Shown here piece after piece: positions 44,238 through 53,777 of a stretch of 57,929 nt of DNA; position 1 is the stretch's first letter; each line of letters starts with the position of its first letter. The notes below the pieces were generated by a model that saw nothing but the letters and a program-made list of their open reading frames with translations, did not search any database and was not told the origin of the DNA. The position numbers and the translations under genes are program-made. Source of the DNA: an uncultured Arenicella sp. (GTDB lineage Bacteria; Pseudomonadota; Gammaproteobacteria; Arenicellales; Arenicellaceae); NCBI GenBank assembly GCA_937974565.1, contig CALJWL010000041.1:1-57929 (forward strand). Reading direction: 5' to 3'.

Positions 44238-45527
44238 TCATTGACGGTCAGCTATGCGCTTTAACTGCCAAGCCGCTGCCGCGCCCGCTACGCCCATCAT
44301 TGCGATGATGCTGAAATAGATCATGTAGCCGGTTTTTTCCGGGTATGCCTCTAGCAAGTAGCCGCTGAGAAGCGGTAAATACAAGTCGGGTGAATACCCA
44401 ATTAATGAAATGATTCCAATAGCCAAGCCTTTAACATGATCGGATATATGGCAGCTTTCTAGCGTAGACCAAAAAATTCCGCGCACAGAGTAAGTCAGCA
44501 ATCCAATAAATAATATTATGCTGAGTAACACACCCGCCCCGCTGTTTGTTGGCAGTACAATTAAACTGGCCAGTGCGGCTGAGCTTGCTAATAGAAGACA
44601 ACTCAACACTTTCTCTCGATGCAAAAAGTCGCCGGCAAAACCGGCTGCGGCTGCGCCAATTGGGCGCATCCACAATTTGGCTACCGTAATAGTGCCTACC
44701 GCAACGGCGGTTAAGCCAAAGTGGTTTTGCATATAGGCTGAAAACGAATAGGTGGCCCAAAAAAGTTGATAGCCGGTGAGAATGCAAATGGCGCAAAGCC
44801 ACAGTTCTGGCTTGCTGGCGATTTCTTTAATATCACGTTTGTAATTCGGCGATCTGACCTGCGTCTTTGGTGCGGTTGAATTTTCTTGGTTATCGCTCAA
44901 GGCCAAAAAGGCAATTGGGGCCATTACCAGCATCATTGTCACGTACAGCCAGATTACCTTTTGTAAGGCTTGTGAGGTGTTTTGCTCTAATGTTTGACTG
45001 TAATAAGCAAACATGGTGACCGCAATGGTGGCCAAAATAGCCTCTATCAATCCGCGCCCGCCATCTAATGCACCGAAAAAGCGACCTTGTTCATTGGTGT
45101 TGGCAAGCAAGTTGGTTGCTTTAATTAAGGCCGCCCAAAAAGTGAGCCCTGCCGCGATCCCCCAACCTGCAAATATAATTTGTGTGGCGGCAAAGGATGG
45201 GAACGTCGAAAACCACACCCCTAATAGCCCAGCGCACAGCAAAGAGAGTGACATCAGTATGCGCGGCGCAACGCGATCCGCTAACCAGCCGCTTGGTAAA
45301 TAGGTGATCATGTATAAGGCACCCAACATGGCGTAATTTTGACTGAGTTGCTGCGACGTTATACCGAAAGATTCGAGTATGCTGACTTCAAAATTTTGCC
45401 GTAAGTAGATCAGAGGGTAAATATTGCCGGCCACAATGATCAATACGGCCAATTTAAGATAACGTGCTGTTAACGAATGTTTCACTCGTTGTGAGCCGCT
45501 TTTAATTGAGACCGAATTGCCGGCCAT
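44238..45527 (-). CDS. MFS transporter (YihN-like)
   Basis: 429 residues from the ATG at 45527, where AGGGG lies about nine bases upstream; the frame is open to 45590. Twelve helices. SGWLADRVAPRILMSLSLL near the third helix is MFS motif A; GQFCG-type motifs are absent. Overall it resembles the YihN/UhpC-like group of organophosphate or sugar-acid carriers, but the substrate cannot be told. It is convergent with the VanZ-like gene and divergent from a serine hydrolase. Confidence 0.82.
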   Translation of the reverse strand: MAGNSVSIKSGSQRVKHSLTARYLKLAVLIIVAGNIYPLIYLRQNFEVSILESFGITSQQLSQNYAMLGALYMITYLPSGWLADRVAPRILMSLSLLCAGLLGVWFSTFPSFAATQIIFAGWGIAAGLTFWAALIKATNLLANTNEQGRFFGALDGGRGLIEAILATIAVTMFAYYSQTLEQNTSQALQKVIWLYVTMMLVMAPIAFLALSDNQENSTAPKTQVRSPNYKRDIKEIASKPELWLCAICILTGYQLFWATYSFSAYMQNHFGLTAVAVGTITVAKLWMRPIGAAAAGFAGDFLHREKVLSCLLLASSAALASLIVLPTNSGAGVLLSIILFIGLLTYSVRGIFWSTLESCHISDHVKGLAIGIISLIGYSPDLYLPLLSGYLLEAYPEKTGYMIYFSIIAMMGVAGAAAAWQLKRIADRQ

Positions 45528-45659
45528 TGTTATTGCCCCTGCGTGTGCGCTTTTTTGCGTTAGTGTTGGCCTTGCATTCGTTATCAACACCCGATTGACA
45601 TATTACCGACAATACCAGAAAGTAGCCTGATCTATTAACGCAAATTCTAAAGTGAGTTT

Positions 45660-47006
45660 ATGGTTGTGTTATTTCTATCTACCGCTGAGACATTAACAAT
45701 CAAGCCAATAATTGAATTGGTCGCTAAGCCCGGGGAAAGAACCTCGTTACTGCTGAAACTAATGGCATCGTTACTGCTTGTTTTCGCCTTTAATACAGCG
45801 CTGGCTGAAGGCGAGTTAACGTTGAGTGAACCCGAGAAAGTAGGTATGTCCACGAAGCGATTGAAACGCATAGACCAAATGGCTGAGGAATACATAAAAG
45901 CCGGGCGATATTCAGGAATGGTGACTATGGTGGCGCGTAAAGGCAAAGTAGTTCACTTAAATGCCACGGGCAATACTCACGCCGGTGGTGATAAGCCAAT
46001 GAAGACGGATACGCTGTTTCGTATCTACTCAATGACCAAACCGATTACCGCCGTGGCGGCCATGATGTTGTATGAGCAGGGTAAGTTTCGAATGGATGAC
46101 CCAGTTTACTTTTATTTACCAGAGTTTAAGGAACAAAAGGTGTTGGTTAATGGTGAAGAAGTCGAGCCTAAATCGCCAATGTTAATGCGCCAGCTTTTTA
46201 CTCACACCGCAGGCCTAACGTATGGTTTTACTCCTGATAACCCCGTTGATCTGGCGTACAACGAGCAAAACCTGCTGAATGCCAAAAGTCTGGATGAGTT
46301 TGTTAAAAAGGTGTCAAAGCTGCCATTACGCTTTGAGCCGGGCACCCGATACCATTACAGTGTCGCGACTGATATTTTGGGGGCGGTGATCGAGCGCATT
46401 AGTGGTCAGACATTGGATAAGTATTTCCAGCAGCGTATTTTTAACCCGTTAGGAATGAATGACACGTTCTTTAATATTCCAAGCGAAAAGTTGTCGCGAT
46501 TAGCTGGGGATCATGGCTGGGATGCGAAGAATAATCGAGTGTTTGTGGTGCCAGCCGACAGGCAACGTGATTTCTCTAATAACGGTATGTTCAGCGGAGG
46601 GGGTGGCCTTGTTTCTACCATCAGTGACTACATGCGCTTCTCGCAAATGGTCTTGAATGGTGGGCAATACAATGGTGTGCGTCTATTGAGCCCTACTACC
46701 ATCGAATACATGACGTTGAACCATTTGCCAGCCGCTGCTCGGGCACAAGGGCGTGGGCAATACCCTTCTCTAGATTTGTACAGCGGTCAGAGTATGGCTT
46801 TGGGTTACGGCGTGGTGACGGCTCCGGCGATGATGCCAGCTATTTCATCAAAAGGTGAAATTTCATGGTCCGGTGCGGCGGGCACACAATTTTGGATTGA
46901 CCCCAAAGAAGAAATGATTGCGATTGCGTTAGTGCAATTGTATCAAGCTCCTTGGCCGTTGAGGTTGGATCTAAAAGCAACCTCATACCAAGCCATAGTG
47001 GATTGA
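45660..47006 (+). CDS. Serine hydrolase of the beta-lactamase class C / esterase family
   Basis: 448 residues. A long N-terminus precedes a signal-like helix (KLMASLLLVFAFNTALAEG); a start at the ATG at 45762 would place that helix first and is possible, though neither start has a strong ribosome site. SMTK near 123-126 holds the nucleophilic serine and lysine, and YHYS near 231 is the second motif (YxN in AmpC, YxS here). The terminal motif is in GEISWSGAAGTQFWI. These features suit exported esterases or peptidases more than true beta-lactamases. Confidence 0.85.
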   Translation: MVVLFLSTAETLTIKPIIELVAKPGERTSLLLKLMASLLLVFAFNTALAEGELTLSEPEKVGMSTKRLKRIDQMAEEYIKAGRYSGMVTMVARKGKVVHLNATGNTHAGGDKPMKTDTLFRIYSMTKPITAVAAMMLYEQGKFRMDDPVYFYLPEFKEQKVLVNGEEVEPKSPMLMRQLFTHTAGLTYGFTPDNPVDLAYNEQNLLNAKSLDEFVKKVSKLPLRFEPGTRYHYSVATDILGAVIERISGQTLDKYFQQRIFNPLGMNDTFFNIPSEKLSRLAGDHGWDAKNNRVFVVPADRQRDFSNNGMFSGGGGLVSTISDYMRFSQMVLNGGQYNGVRLLSPTTIEYMTLNHLPAAARAQGRGQYPSLDLYSGQSMALGYGVVTAPAMMPAISSKGEISWSGAAGTQFWIDPKEEMIAIALVQLYQAPWPLRLDLKATSYQAIVD

Positions 47007-47235
47007 CGTAATCGAGGTTAGGTTTTGTTTAGCGTGTAAAAGCCGTTCAATTGAAGCACTCGTGCGTGCGCCCCAACCGCTCGGCTGTTAAATACAATAA
47101 TAGCGAGCGAAGAACTTTTGAGGTGAGTTATGTTAGAGGGTGAAAATCAGCTTGAGAATGTCGCCTGGGACCTTTCCTAGTGCCTTTAGGGTATGACATT
47201 ATACTCTCGTCTCAATAATTGTAGATTTAATTGTT

Positions 47236-47595
47236 ATGAAATTTTATCAATACCCTAAGTGTTCAACGTGCGTAAAAGCACGTAAATACTTAGAAGCGCA
47301 TTCAATAGAGGTGCAAAACATTAACATTGCTGAGCAGGCGCCTAATATGGACGAATTGGCCGCCATGTTGGCAAGCTACGAGGGCAATATTAAAAAATTA
47401 TTTAATACCTCGGGCATGCAATACCGAGAACTGAATATGAAAGACCGTTTGCCCGCCATGGGGCATGATGAAGCCTTAGAACTTTTGGCTAATAATGGCA
47501 TGCTGGTTAAACGCCCGTTCTTATTAAACCAAGACAACAAGGGGGTTGTGGGTTTTAAAGAAGTGGATTGGGCACGTTTTCTGAGCCTGAATTAA
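47236..47595 (+). CDS. ArsC/Spx-family protein
   Basis: 119 residues, thioredoxin-like fold. YPKCSTCVKARKYL near 6-19 holds the CxxC redox pair, and KLFNTSGMQYRELNMKDRL near 55-73 and LLANNGMLVKRPFLL near 83-97 are as in the YffB/MgsR/Spx group of ArsC-like proteins. The second and third arsenate reductase cysteines are lacking, so it is more likely a glutathione-dependent reductase or regulator than an arsenate reductase. It is first in a run with a membrane protein gene (12 bp) and a UDG-fold gene. Confidence 0.85.
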   Translation: MKFYQYPKCSTCVKARKYLEAHSIEVQNINIAEQAPNMDELAAMLASYEGNIKKLFNTSGMQYRELNMKDRLPAMGHDEALELLANNGMLVKRPFLLNQDNKGVVGFKEVDWARFLSLN

Positions 47596-47607
47596 TCTTT
47601 CTTTTGT

Positions 47608-48111
47608 ATGTCTGTAGTTGGCTCTATTCTCACGTTATTTGAACGGATAGGTTCGTTGGCGGAAGTCTTGCACCATCGCCTGAGTTATCTTCTGAGTTCG
47701 GCCGCAATTGCGTGCGCCTACCTAGTTGTTAAAGTGTATTCTGTTGACTCGGTATGGTGGTGGAATTTGATTAAATGTAGTGCGTTTGTGTTACCAATAT
47801 TGATTTGGGGCACGGTTTGGTTTGTGCTAGGTCAGCTTAGAGATGCGCCTGAAGCGGCATCAAACTTAGTGGCAGGCAAAGAGGGTGTTTTGCAGCATTT
47901 CTCTGCCTTAAAGGCAGAGCAAGCAACAGGGGTTAAGAGTGCTTACAGCACACTCAAAATGCTCAGTAAGCAAGACGGCTTGGAAGAGGTAATCGACACA
48001 ATCAGTGGTGTTGGTCTGTTAATCAGTCCAGTGTTTGCATTTATGGCCTTATTGACTTTTTTCGGCTTATTTGGCCTTATCTTTACGGCACTTGTGGTCG
48101 TGTTGTTTTAA
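47608..48111 (+). CDS. Hypothetical membrane protein
   Basis: 167 residues with hydrophobic segments at about 26-45, 53-75 and 132-165, and a soluble middle (RDAPEAASNLVAGKEGVLQH, then FSALKAEQ). I recognise no named domain. It starts 12 bp after the ArsC-like gene and ends 9 bp before the next gene, so it is part of that transcript. Confidence 0.72.
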   Translation: MSVVGSILTLFERIGSLAEVLHHRLSYLLSSAAIACAYLVVKVYSVDSVWWWNLIKCSAFVLPILIWGTVWFVLGQLRDAPEAASNLVAGKEGVLQHFSALKAEQATGVKSAYSTLKMLSKQDGLEEVIDTISGVGLLISPVFAFMALLTFFGLFGLIFTALVVVLF

Positions 48112-48120
48112 ACTAGGGCC

Positions 48121-49416
48121 ATGAGTTTTCTTTCGGCAATGGGTATTCAAGAATGGCGCTTGCGTGGGCGAAAGCCATTGCTTGGGTCAGTAGGCGATTT
48201 ATCTGATGATTTGGCTGGGAAAGACTTAACCGTTGAACAGTCTGAGCATAAAAAAGCTGAATCAGCTTCAAGCGTATTGCTCGCGGCAATCGAACCCAAT
48301 GAGCGTGTCAAGAATACCGATCAACAACATCGTACCCCAGATCAACACAAGTCAAGAGAAACGTCACCGCAAGAACCGGAAACACGTAAAGCAAGCGACG
48401 ACGCATTTGTTGACACAGCGCCACTGCCGCAAACCACTTCCGTTGGCCCACAATCCTTATTAACGCCCCTGGGCCGTATTGAAAAAGATGTTGAAAAGGA
48501 GGCTGAAAAGGGTCTTGATGTAAAAAATACCGGCATCAATGCCGCTAAAGATGATGACGCGGCAGCGGATTCAGGGATTGTGATGCCCGAACTGCGACCT
48601 GCGCCAGTGCCACTAGATACGTCGCCACCGATTGATTTGAGTATGGAACCTCAAGCGGAGGCTAACAGCGGTTCAGTTGAAAGCGCACTTCAAAACTCAG
48701 GTGAATACCCGATACCCAACTTTCGCGACGTTGAGATACCTTCGCCGATGGACGATCCGTCATACGTCGACGTGGACTCGATATGGCCAAGTGACGCGGC
48801 CTCCGAACTCAGTCAGCCAGTTGAGTTGGGCGTGCAGAGCGAACCTGTTGTGTCAGAACTCTCTGAATTGGACTGGCGGGCTTTGCTGGCAAAAATTAGT
48901 GACAATAGCGACTGCCCATCGTGTGGGAAAGCGCATTCAATATTGGGTTTTGGCGATGTTTTGGCGGATTGGATGTTTATCTGTGATGCTCCAACCTCAG
49001 CTGAAGTCCAAGCCCAGCAATTGTTTGTGGGTCGAGCTGGGCAGCTGTATGACGCAATCTTAGAAGCGTGTGCTTTAAACCGAAACTCGGTTTATACCAG
49101 CACAATTTTTAAATGCGCACCCCCTGACGATTTGTCGGTGAGTCCACAATGCAACAAATTAATTCACCGGCAGATTGAGTTGGTTAAGCCGAAATTTATT
49201 ATTACCTTCGGAGAGTTTGCTGCTCAAGCTTTGTTGCAAACGAATGATTCATTTGACGTGCTAATACAAGGGCCGCGCTCGTACAGAGTTGGTCAAGCCG
49301 ACTCTAAAAAAGCGGCTTACAATAGCGTTGTTATAACCAGCCACTCACCGAGTGCTTTGTTAGCACAACCCGAGTTAAAAGCCGAACTTTGGCAAGCGAT
49401 CAAGAAATTTTTATGA
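48121..49416 (+). CDS. UDG-fold protein with long acidic disordered N-terminal region
   Basis: 431 residues. After MSFLSAMGIQEWRLRGRKPL, a low-complexity acidic region of about 230 residues follows. From 267 on comes a family 4-like uracil-DNA glycosylase domain: CPSCGKAH, FVGRAGQLYDAILEACALNR, TSTIFKCAPPDD, PQCNKLIHRQIELVKPKFII. All four cluster cysteines seem kept. But the active-site loop GEAPG reads CDAPT, and the HPSALL motif reads HSPSALL, so activity on uracil is doubtful. It lies before rimI, where holD sits in enterobacteria; a replication or repair adaptor role is a guess. Confidence 0.75.
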   Translation: MSFLSAMGIQEWRLRGRKPLLGSVGDLSDDLAGKDLTVEQSEHKKAESASSVLLAAIEPNERVKNTDQQHRTPDQHKSRETSPQEPETRKASDDAFVDTAPLPQTTSVGPQSLLTPLGRIEKDVEKEAEKGLDVKNTGINAAKDDDAAADSGIVMPELRPAPVPLDTSPPIDLSMEPQAEANSGSVESALQNSGEYPIPNFRDVEIPSPMDDPSYVDVDSIWPSDAASELSQPVELGVQSEPVVSELSELDWRALLAKISDNSDCPSCGKAHSILGFGDVLADWMFICDAPTSAEVQAQQLFVGRAGQLYDAILEACALNRNSVYTSTIFKCAPPDDLSVSPQCNKLIHRQIELVKPKFIITFGEFAAQALLQTNDSFDVLIQGPRSYRVGQADSKKAAYNSVVITSHSPSALLAQPELKAELWQAIKKFL

Positions 49417-49430
49417 CTTTAGAGCGCAGA

Positions 49431-49458
49431 TTGAGTTAGCCTTTGCTTGTTGTATACT
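49431..49458 (+). promoter_or_regulatory. Probable sigma-70 promoter of rimI
   Basis: TTGAGT (49431-49436) and TATACT (49453-49458) are 16 bp apart, giving a start about ten bases before the rimI ATG. Confidence 0.5.
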
Positions 49459-49474
49459 TTGCCTCTTCAACGAT

Positions 49475-49981
49475 ATGTTAGCGCCTTTTGAAAACGTAAC
49501 TCTGGATGAGTTGGTTGTGCGTGATATGACAAACGAAGATTTGTCTGATGTGTTGCGTATTGAACAAATTGCTCATGTGTCTCCGTGGGGGCGATTGTCA
49601 TTTGATGAGGCGCTAACTCGTAACGAAGAGTTAGCCAACGCCCACCCGTGTCGCATTTTAATGGCTCGCGGCGAAATCATTGGTTACCATATACTCAGTC
49701 TTGTGTTAGATGAACTTCACATACTGAACGTGGTGTGTGCGCCCAAAGCTCAAGGAATGGGATTAGGTCATCGCCTTATGCAGGATATCGTTGATATTGC
49801 TGAGCAACGAGAGATGAAAAAAGTGTTTTTAGAAGTGCGCATCAGCAACCACATTGCTCAAAGCTTGTACCAAAAATGGGGCTTCAAGCAAATAGCCATT
49901 AGAAAACAATATTACCGACCATCATTGCCGGGTGACAAACGCGAAGATGCTTTGCTTTATCTTTTACAGATGAACAATTGA
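49475..49981 (+). CDS. rimI: Ribosomal protein S18 alanine N-acetyltransferase
   Basis: 168 residues, GNAT fold. SPWGRLSFDEAL near 36-47, the acetyl-CoA loop QGMGLGHRLM near 92-101, EVRISNHIAQSLYQKWGFKQ near 120-139 and YYRPSLPGDKREDALLYLL near 145-163 are the RimI marks. It acetylates the N-terminal alanine of ribosomal protein S18. It has its own promoter candidate just upstream and converges on mltD. Confidence 0.92.
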   Translation: MLAPFENVTLDELVVRDMTNEDLSDVLRIEQIAHVSPWGRLSFDEALTRNEELANAHPCRILMARGEIIGYHILSLVLDELHILNVVCAPKAQGMGLGHRLMQDIVDIAEQREMKKVFLEVRISNHIAQSLYQKWGFKQIAIRKQYYRPSLPGDKREDALLYLLQMNN

Positions 49982-50015
49982 GTCTGCTTTCAGTGGTTTT
50001 ATTAGCCAGAAATGG

Positions 50016-51488
50016 TCAGTTAATAAAGACCGTAAGCACTTGATTTAAGTTTAAAACGTCACTTGAATTGAGGTTGTTCCAATTCATCAATTGATCTAAC
50101 TTTACATGGTAGTGGCGCGCAATGGACCACAGTGTCTCACCTTTTTTTACTTTGTGAGTTAGCTTCGATTCTTTTCTGTCTGTTGATACAGCCTTTAACG
50201 GTTGAGCGCGCGATGCAACAGCACCTTGCACCGGAATAAACAGCTCTTGGCCTGCTCGAATGCTGGTGTTGCGGAGTTTGTTGGCGGTACGCAACGCCGC
50301 TACGGACACGCCGTACGTGCGGGCAATGCCGCTTAACGTGTCGCCGTTGGCTATTTTATGGTTCCGATAATTTACTTTGGGCGTATTTTCTATTGCTAGT
50401 TTTGCGTAATCGACGTTGCGACCAGAGTTCAGTGGCACTAACAATCGGTGAGGGCCGTCGGGGGACGTTGCCCAGCGCTTGAAGCCGTGGTTTAGGCGGC
50501 GTAACAAGTGCCGATCTATCCCGCTGTTCTTCGCGAACGCTACTAAGTCGATTTGACCAGGCAAATCAATAACTTCAAAGTGCGGTCGATTAGCCACGAC
50601 TGGCAATGTAAGATTGTATTTTTGCGGGTCTTGAATGATGTTCTTTAAAGCGACTAATTTGGGTATATAGCGGCGAGTTTCTTGTCTTAAATTCAGGCTT
50701 ACGTAATCTGTTTTTCGGCCTCGGCGTTTAGCTTTGTTAATCTCACGCCGCAAGGTGCCGGGGCCGGCGTTGTAGGCCGCCAGTGCAATAAACCAATCAC
50801 CATCAAACATGTTGTGCAGTTGTTCGAGGTAATCGAGCGCAGCAAAAGTAGAACTGTAAGGGTCGTGACGCCCGTCATACCACCAGTCTTGACGCAGGCC
50901 AAACCCCCGACCTGTTGCAGGCACGAATTGCCATAACCCTGCGGCGCGTGAACGTGAGACGGCGCCGGGGTCAAACGCGCTTTCCACCGCGGGCAGTAAC
51001 GCTAATTCCATGGGTAAGCCGCGTTTCTCTATTTCTTCAACAATAAAAAATAAGAAAGGCTCTGCGCGATCAAATAAGTTGGTTAGGTAAGTTGAGTGTT
51101 TTGCAGCCCAACGTTCGTGCTGGCGCACGTCCTTGGTTTGTAAATCGGGCAAACTAAAGCCACGACGAACTCGGTCTAAAATGTCAGCGTCATGCGACTC
51201 AACCACAGAGGAGGCAATGGAGAGGGTATCCGCGTTAATATCGTCGATGGCACTGGGCTCTGTGGGCTCTGATGTGGGGTCAAATGCGCTTGGTTCAGTA
51301 TTATTCGACCCCTGTGGGGTGTTATTTTGACCGCCCTCGTTGTCAGTAATTATTCGCCCACCAGTTTTTGGAGCCCTGGCTTGAGTGTCGCTATCGACAG
51401 GATTCGAGGGCGATGAAGGCTTATTAATGTGGGTGCATGCGCTGACGCTAATAAGCACCAGACATGTTAGAACGACTTTAAATTTCAT
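50016..51488 (-). CDS. mltD: Membrane-bound lytic murein transglycosylase D
   Basis: 490 residues from the ATG at 51488, which starts a lipoprotein signal (MKFKVVLTCLVLISVSAC). The longer open frame to 51662 would run into the divergent gene and is rejected. A transglycosylase domain follows, with the catalytic glutamate in AVESAFDP near 165 and GLWQFVPATGRGFGL near 178-192, LAAYNAGPGTLRR near 234; then two LysM repeats (HKIANGDTLSGIARTYGVSV near 373 and HKVKKGETLWSIARHYHVKL near 442). It cleaves peptidoglycan at the outer membrane. Confidence 0.94.
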   Translation of the reverse strand: MKFKVVLTCLVLISVSACTHINKPSSPSNPVDSDTQARAPKTGGRIITDNEGGQNNTPQGSNNTEPSAFDPTSEPTEPSAIDDINADTLSIASSVVESHDADILDRVRRGFSLPDLQTKDVRQHERWAAKHSTYLTNLFDRAEPFLFFIVEEIEKRGLPMELALLPAVESAFDPGAVSRSRAAGLWQFVPATGRGFGLRQDWWYDGRHDPYSSTFAALDYLEQLHNMFDGDWFIALAAYNAGPGTLRREINKAKRRGRKTDYVSLNLRQETRRYIPKLVALKNIIQDPQKYNLTLPVVANRPHFEVIDLPGQIDLVAFAKNSGIDRHLLRRLNHGFKRWATSPDGPHRLLVPLNSGRNVDYAKLAIENTPKVNYRNHKIANGDTLSGIARTYGVSVAALRTANKLRNTSIRAGQELFIPVQGAVASRAQPLKAVSTDRKESKLTHKVKKGETLWSIARHYHVKLDQLMNWNNLNSSDVLNLNQVLTVFIN

Positions 51489-51650
51489 CGGCGAATAGTA
51501 ATGACACACCGATAAGCAGTCAATGAGGCTATTGGTAAAATCATGTACTATTAGGGTGGTTGTAAATGCGGCTTTTTGAGAAGGCATCAAACGGGTTGTT
51601 AATCGACCACTTATTTTCCCTAAAAAACTTTGTGAACGAGTTATTACACC

Positions 51651-52424
51651 GTGACTGACCAAGACTTAACATCCGCGACCCAGAGAGGTAAATGGGCTTT
51701 CAGCGATTACGGTAACGCGTATTTTTCGACAGAGCGCAGTCGCCTTGATGCTGGGTTGAGACAGGTGATTGGCCCATCTACGTTGCAGGTAGGCAGTATG
51801 CTGGATGAATCGGTATTAATTGATTTGGATTTGCCGCACTTGCTTAAAGTTCAGATGAGCCACAGCCCATCGCCTCACTCTACATTACCGGCGGATTTGG
51901 CTGCTGACCCAGCTTTTTTACCGTTTGGCCCTGACAGTTTTAGCACGGTGGTACTCCCTCATGTGTTGGAAGCGCATTTGTTGCCGCATCAAGTTTTGCG
52001 TGAAGCGCACCGAGTGCTGCAACACGAGGGGTGTATTGTGATCACCGGCTTTAATCCCAGTAGTTTTGTCGGCGCGCAGCGTTTTCTTAGACCAAAATCC
52101 GCGATGCCTGGTCGTTATTATACAGCCGGGCGGGTCATTGATTGGTTGCACGTGCTTGGGTTTGAAGTGGTCGCCAGTTCTATTTTTCAGTACTCCCCAT
52201 TGAGCCGCAGCGCCAAAGTTAGAAAAGTGTTGAATTTTTTAGAGTCTGTGGGTGATCGCTGGTTGCCGATGTTGGGGGGGGGATATATGATCGCGGCTAA
52301 GAAAAAAGAACCAGCCGTTACTCTGGGTGGCCTTGTTAAATTTAAGAGAAGTAAACGTAAACTGGCTGCTACGGCATCCGTTCGTAGTCATAGTGAATCG
52401 CGGCGGCAAACGAATAACAAGTGA
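51651..52424 (+). CDS. Class I methyltransferase-like protein (YafS-like)
   Basis: 257 residues starting at a GTG. VLPHVLEAHLLPHQVLREAH then RVLQHEGCIVITGFNP near 101-136 are the late methyltransferase motifs, with VLRPKSAMPGRYYTAGRVID-like sequence near 145-164. The SAM-binding glycine motif is weak (STLQVGSMLDESVLIDLDLP). In E. coli yafS lies between mltD-gloB and rnhA-dnaQ, and this gene holds the same place. GloB is missing here. The substrate is unknown. Confidence 0.82.
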   Translation: MTDQDLTSATQRGKWAFSDYGNAYFSTERSRLDAGLRQVIGPSTLQVGSMLDESVLIDLDLPHLLKVQMSHSPSPHSTLPADLAADPAFLPFGPDSFSTVVLPHVLEAHLLPHQVLREAHRVLQHEGCIVITGFNPSSFVGAQRFLRPKSAMPGRYYTAGRVIDWLHVLGFEVVASSIFQYSPLSRSAKVRKVLNFLESVGDRWLPMLGGGYMIAAKKKEPAVTLGGLVKFKRSKRKLAATASVRSHSESRRQTNNK

Positions 52425-52487
52425 GCGTCAGCGATAAACTAATGACGCTTATGTTCAGGGCTTTTCGAATAAATTAATCATAAGACA

Positions 52488-52943
52488 ATGAGAAGTAAGC
52501 TTGTGCCGGAAACTAACCGCGTAGAAATATACACTGATGGTGCTTGCCGAGGAAATCCTGGTCCTGGTGGGTGGGGTGCATTGTTAATATACGGAGACAG
52601 AGAAAAAGAAATTTTCGGTGGCGAACACAATACAACGAACAACCGTATGGAACTTACGGCGGCAATTCAAGCCTTGAAATTACTGAAGCGCCCTTGTGAA
52701 CTGACTCTTTACACCGACTCTCAATACGTTAGAAAAGGCATGCTGGAATGGATTGAAGGTTGGAAAACGCGCGGGTGGAAGACCGCCGCGAAGAAACCCG
52801 TTAAAAATGACGATTTGTGGCGTGATTTAGATGAACAGGTGAACCGTCATCAGGTAAAGTGGGTTTGGGTGAAAGGCCATGCCGGCAATGTGGGCAATGA
52901 AAAAGCCGATGAATTAGCGAATCGTGGCATTGATGAGCTTTAG
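52488..52943 (+). CDS. rnhA: Ribonuclease HI
   Basis: 151 residues. The four catalytic acids are in [41 protein letters not shown] and [12 protein letters not shown], and the basic protrusion [16 protein letters not shown] is present. It cleaves the RNA strand of RNA-DNA hybrids. It lies between the YafS-like gene and dnaQ, the conserved order in gammaproteobacteria, with a 29-bp gap to dnaQ. Confidence 0.97.
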   Translation: MRSKLVPETNRVEIYTDGACRGNPGPGGWGALLIYGDREKEIFGGEHNTTNNRMELTAAIQALKLLKRPCELTLYTDSQYVRKGMLEWIEGWKTRGWKTAAKKPVKNDDLWRDLDEQVNRHQVKWVWVKGHAGNVGNEKADELANRGIDEL

Positions 52944-52972
52944 TTTCTTTACTTTTTGATTAAGGTATTAAT

Positions 52973-53758
52973 ATGAGTGATTACGACCGCCAAATAGTCC
53001 TAGACACAGAGACCACGGGTCTTGAACATCGTCAGGGCCATCGCATTATTGAAATCGGTTGCGTCGAGTTAATAAATCGTAAGCTCACCGGCAATAACTA
53101 CCATGTTTATCTCAACCCCGATCGTGAGATAGATCAGGGTGCGATAGAAGTACACGGAATCACCAACGAGTTTCTTGCCGACAAACCTCGGTTTTTAGAT
53201 GTTTATCAACGGATGATGGACTATCTCAGTGGCGCTGAGTTGATTATTCATAACGCCGCATTTGATGTGGGCTTTTTAGATGCCGAGTTGGAAAAAATCA
53301 GCGGCTATACCACTAAAATAAATGACGTTTGCGGCGTGCATGACACTTTAATTCAAGCGCGAAAGATGTTTCCAGGGCAGCGCAATGATCTCGATTCTTT
53401 GTGTCGACGTTATGAGATAAACAACAGTCATCGTGAATTGCACGGCGCATTACTTGATGCGGAAATTTTAGCCGACGTTTACTTAATCATGACGGGTGGC
53501 CAAACCGCATTAACCTTAGAAGCCAGCAGCGGTAGCGGGCAAGACAGAGCAGGAAAAAACGGCGATGTTGACTTTTCAACTTTGCCGTTAGTCGATGTTA
53601 AGCCCAGCGATGATGAACTAAAAAGTCACCAAGCTTGGCTTGAGCGCTTAAATGAAAAAGTAGATGGTAACTGCGTGTGGAGCAAACTGAATGCCAAGGA
53701 AAGTAATGGCAAACCTTCGACAACTGAAGCCGCACCTGATGCGACTACATTGCATTAG
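52973..53758 (+). CDS. dnaQ: DNA polymerase III epsilon subunit (3'-5' proofreading exonuclease)
   Basis: 261 residues. Exo I QIVLDTETTGLE near 6-17, Exo II IIHNAAFDVGFLDAEL near 91-106, Exo III HGALLDAEILADVYL near 160-174 with the catalytic His and Asp. The clamp-binding motif GGQTALTL follows near 179-186, and a C-terminal tail binds the alpha subunit in the family. Same strand and close to rnhA, as usual. Confidence 0.96.
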   Translation: MSDYDRQIVLDTETTGLEHRQGHRIIEIGCVELINRKLTGNNYHVYLNPDREIDQGAIEVHGITNEFLADKPRFLDVYQRMMDYLSGAELIIHNAAFDVGFLDAELEKISGYTTKINDVCGVHDTLIQARKMFPGQRNDLDSLCRRYEINNSHRELHGALLDAEILADVYLIMTGGQTALTLEASSGSGQDRAGKNGDVDFSTLPLVDVKPSDDELKSHQAWLERLNEKVDGNCVWSKLNAKESNGKPSTTEAAPDATTLH

Positions 53759-53777
53759 CCTTTGGCAGTGATGATTG

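Noticed and set aside
47120-47170. 16-codon frame before the ArsC-like gene
   Set aside because: Possible leader peptide, but no attenuator hairpin or codon bias supports it.
50016-51662. Long form of MltD starting at 51662
   Set aside because: It would overlap the start of the divergent methyltransferase gene and place 58 odd residues before a perfect lipoprotein signal.
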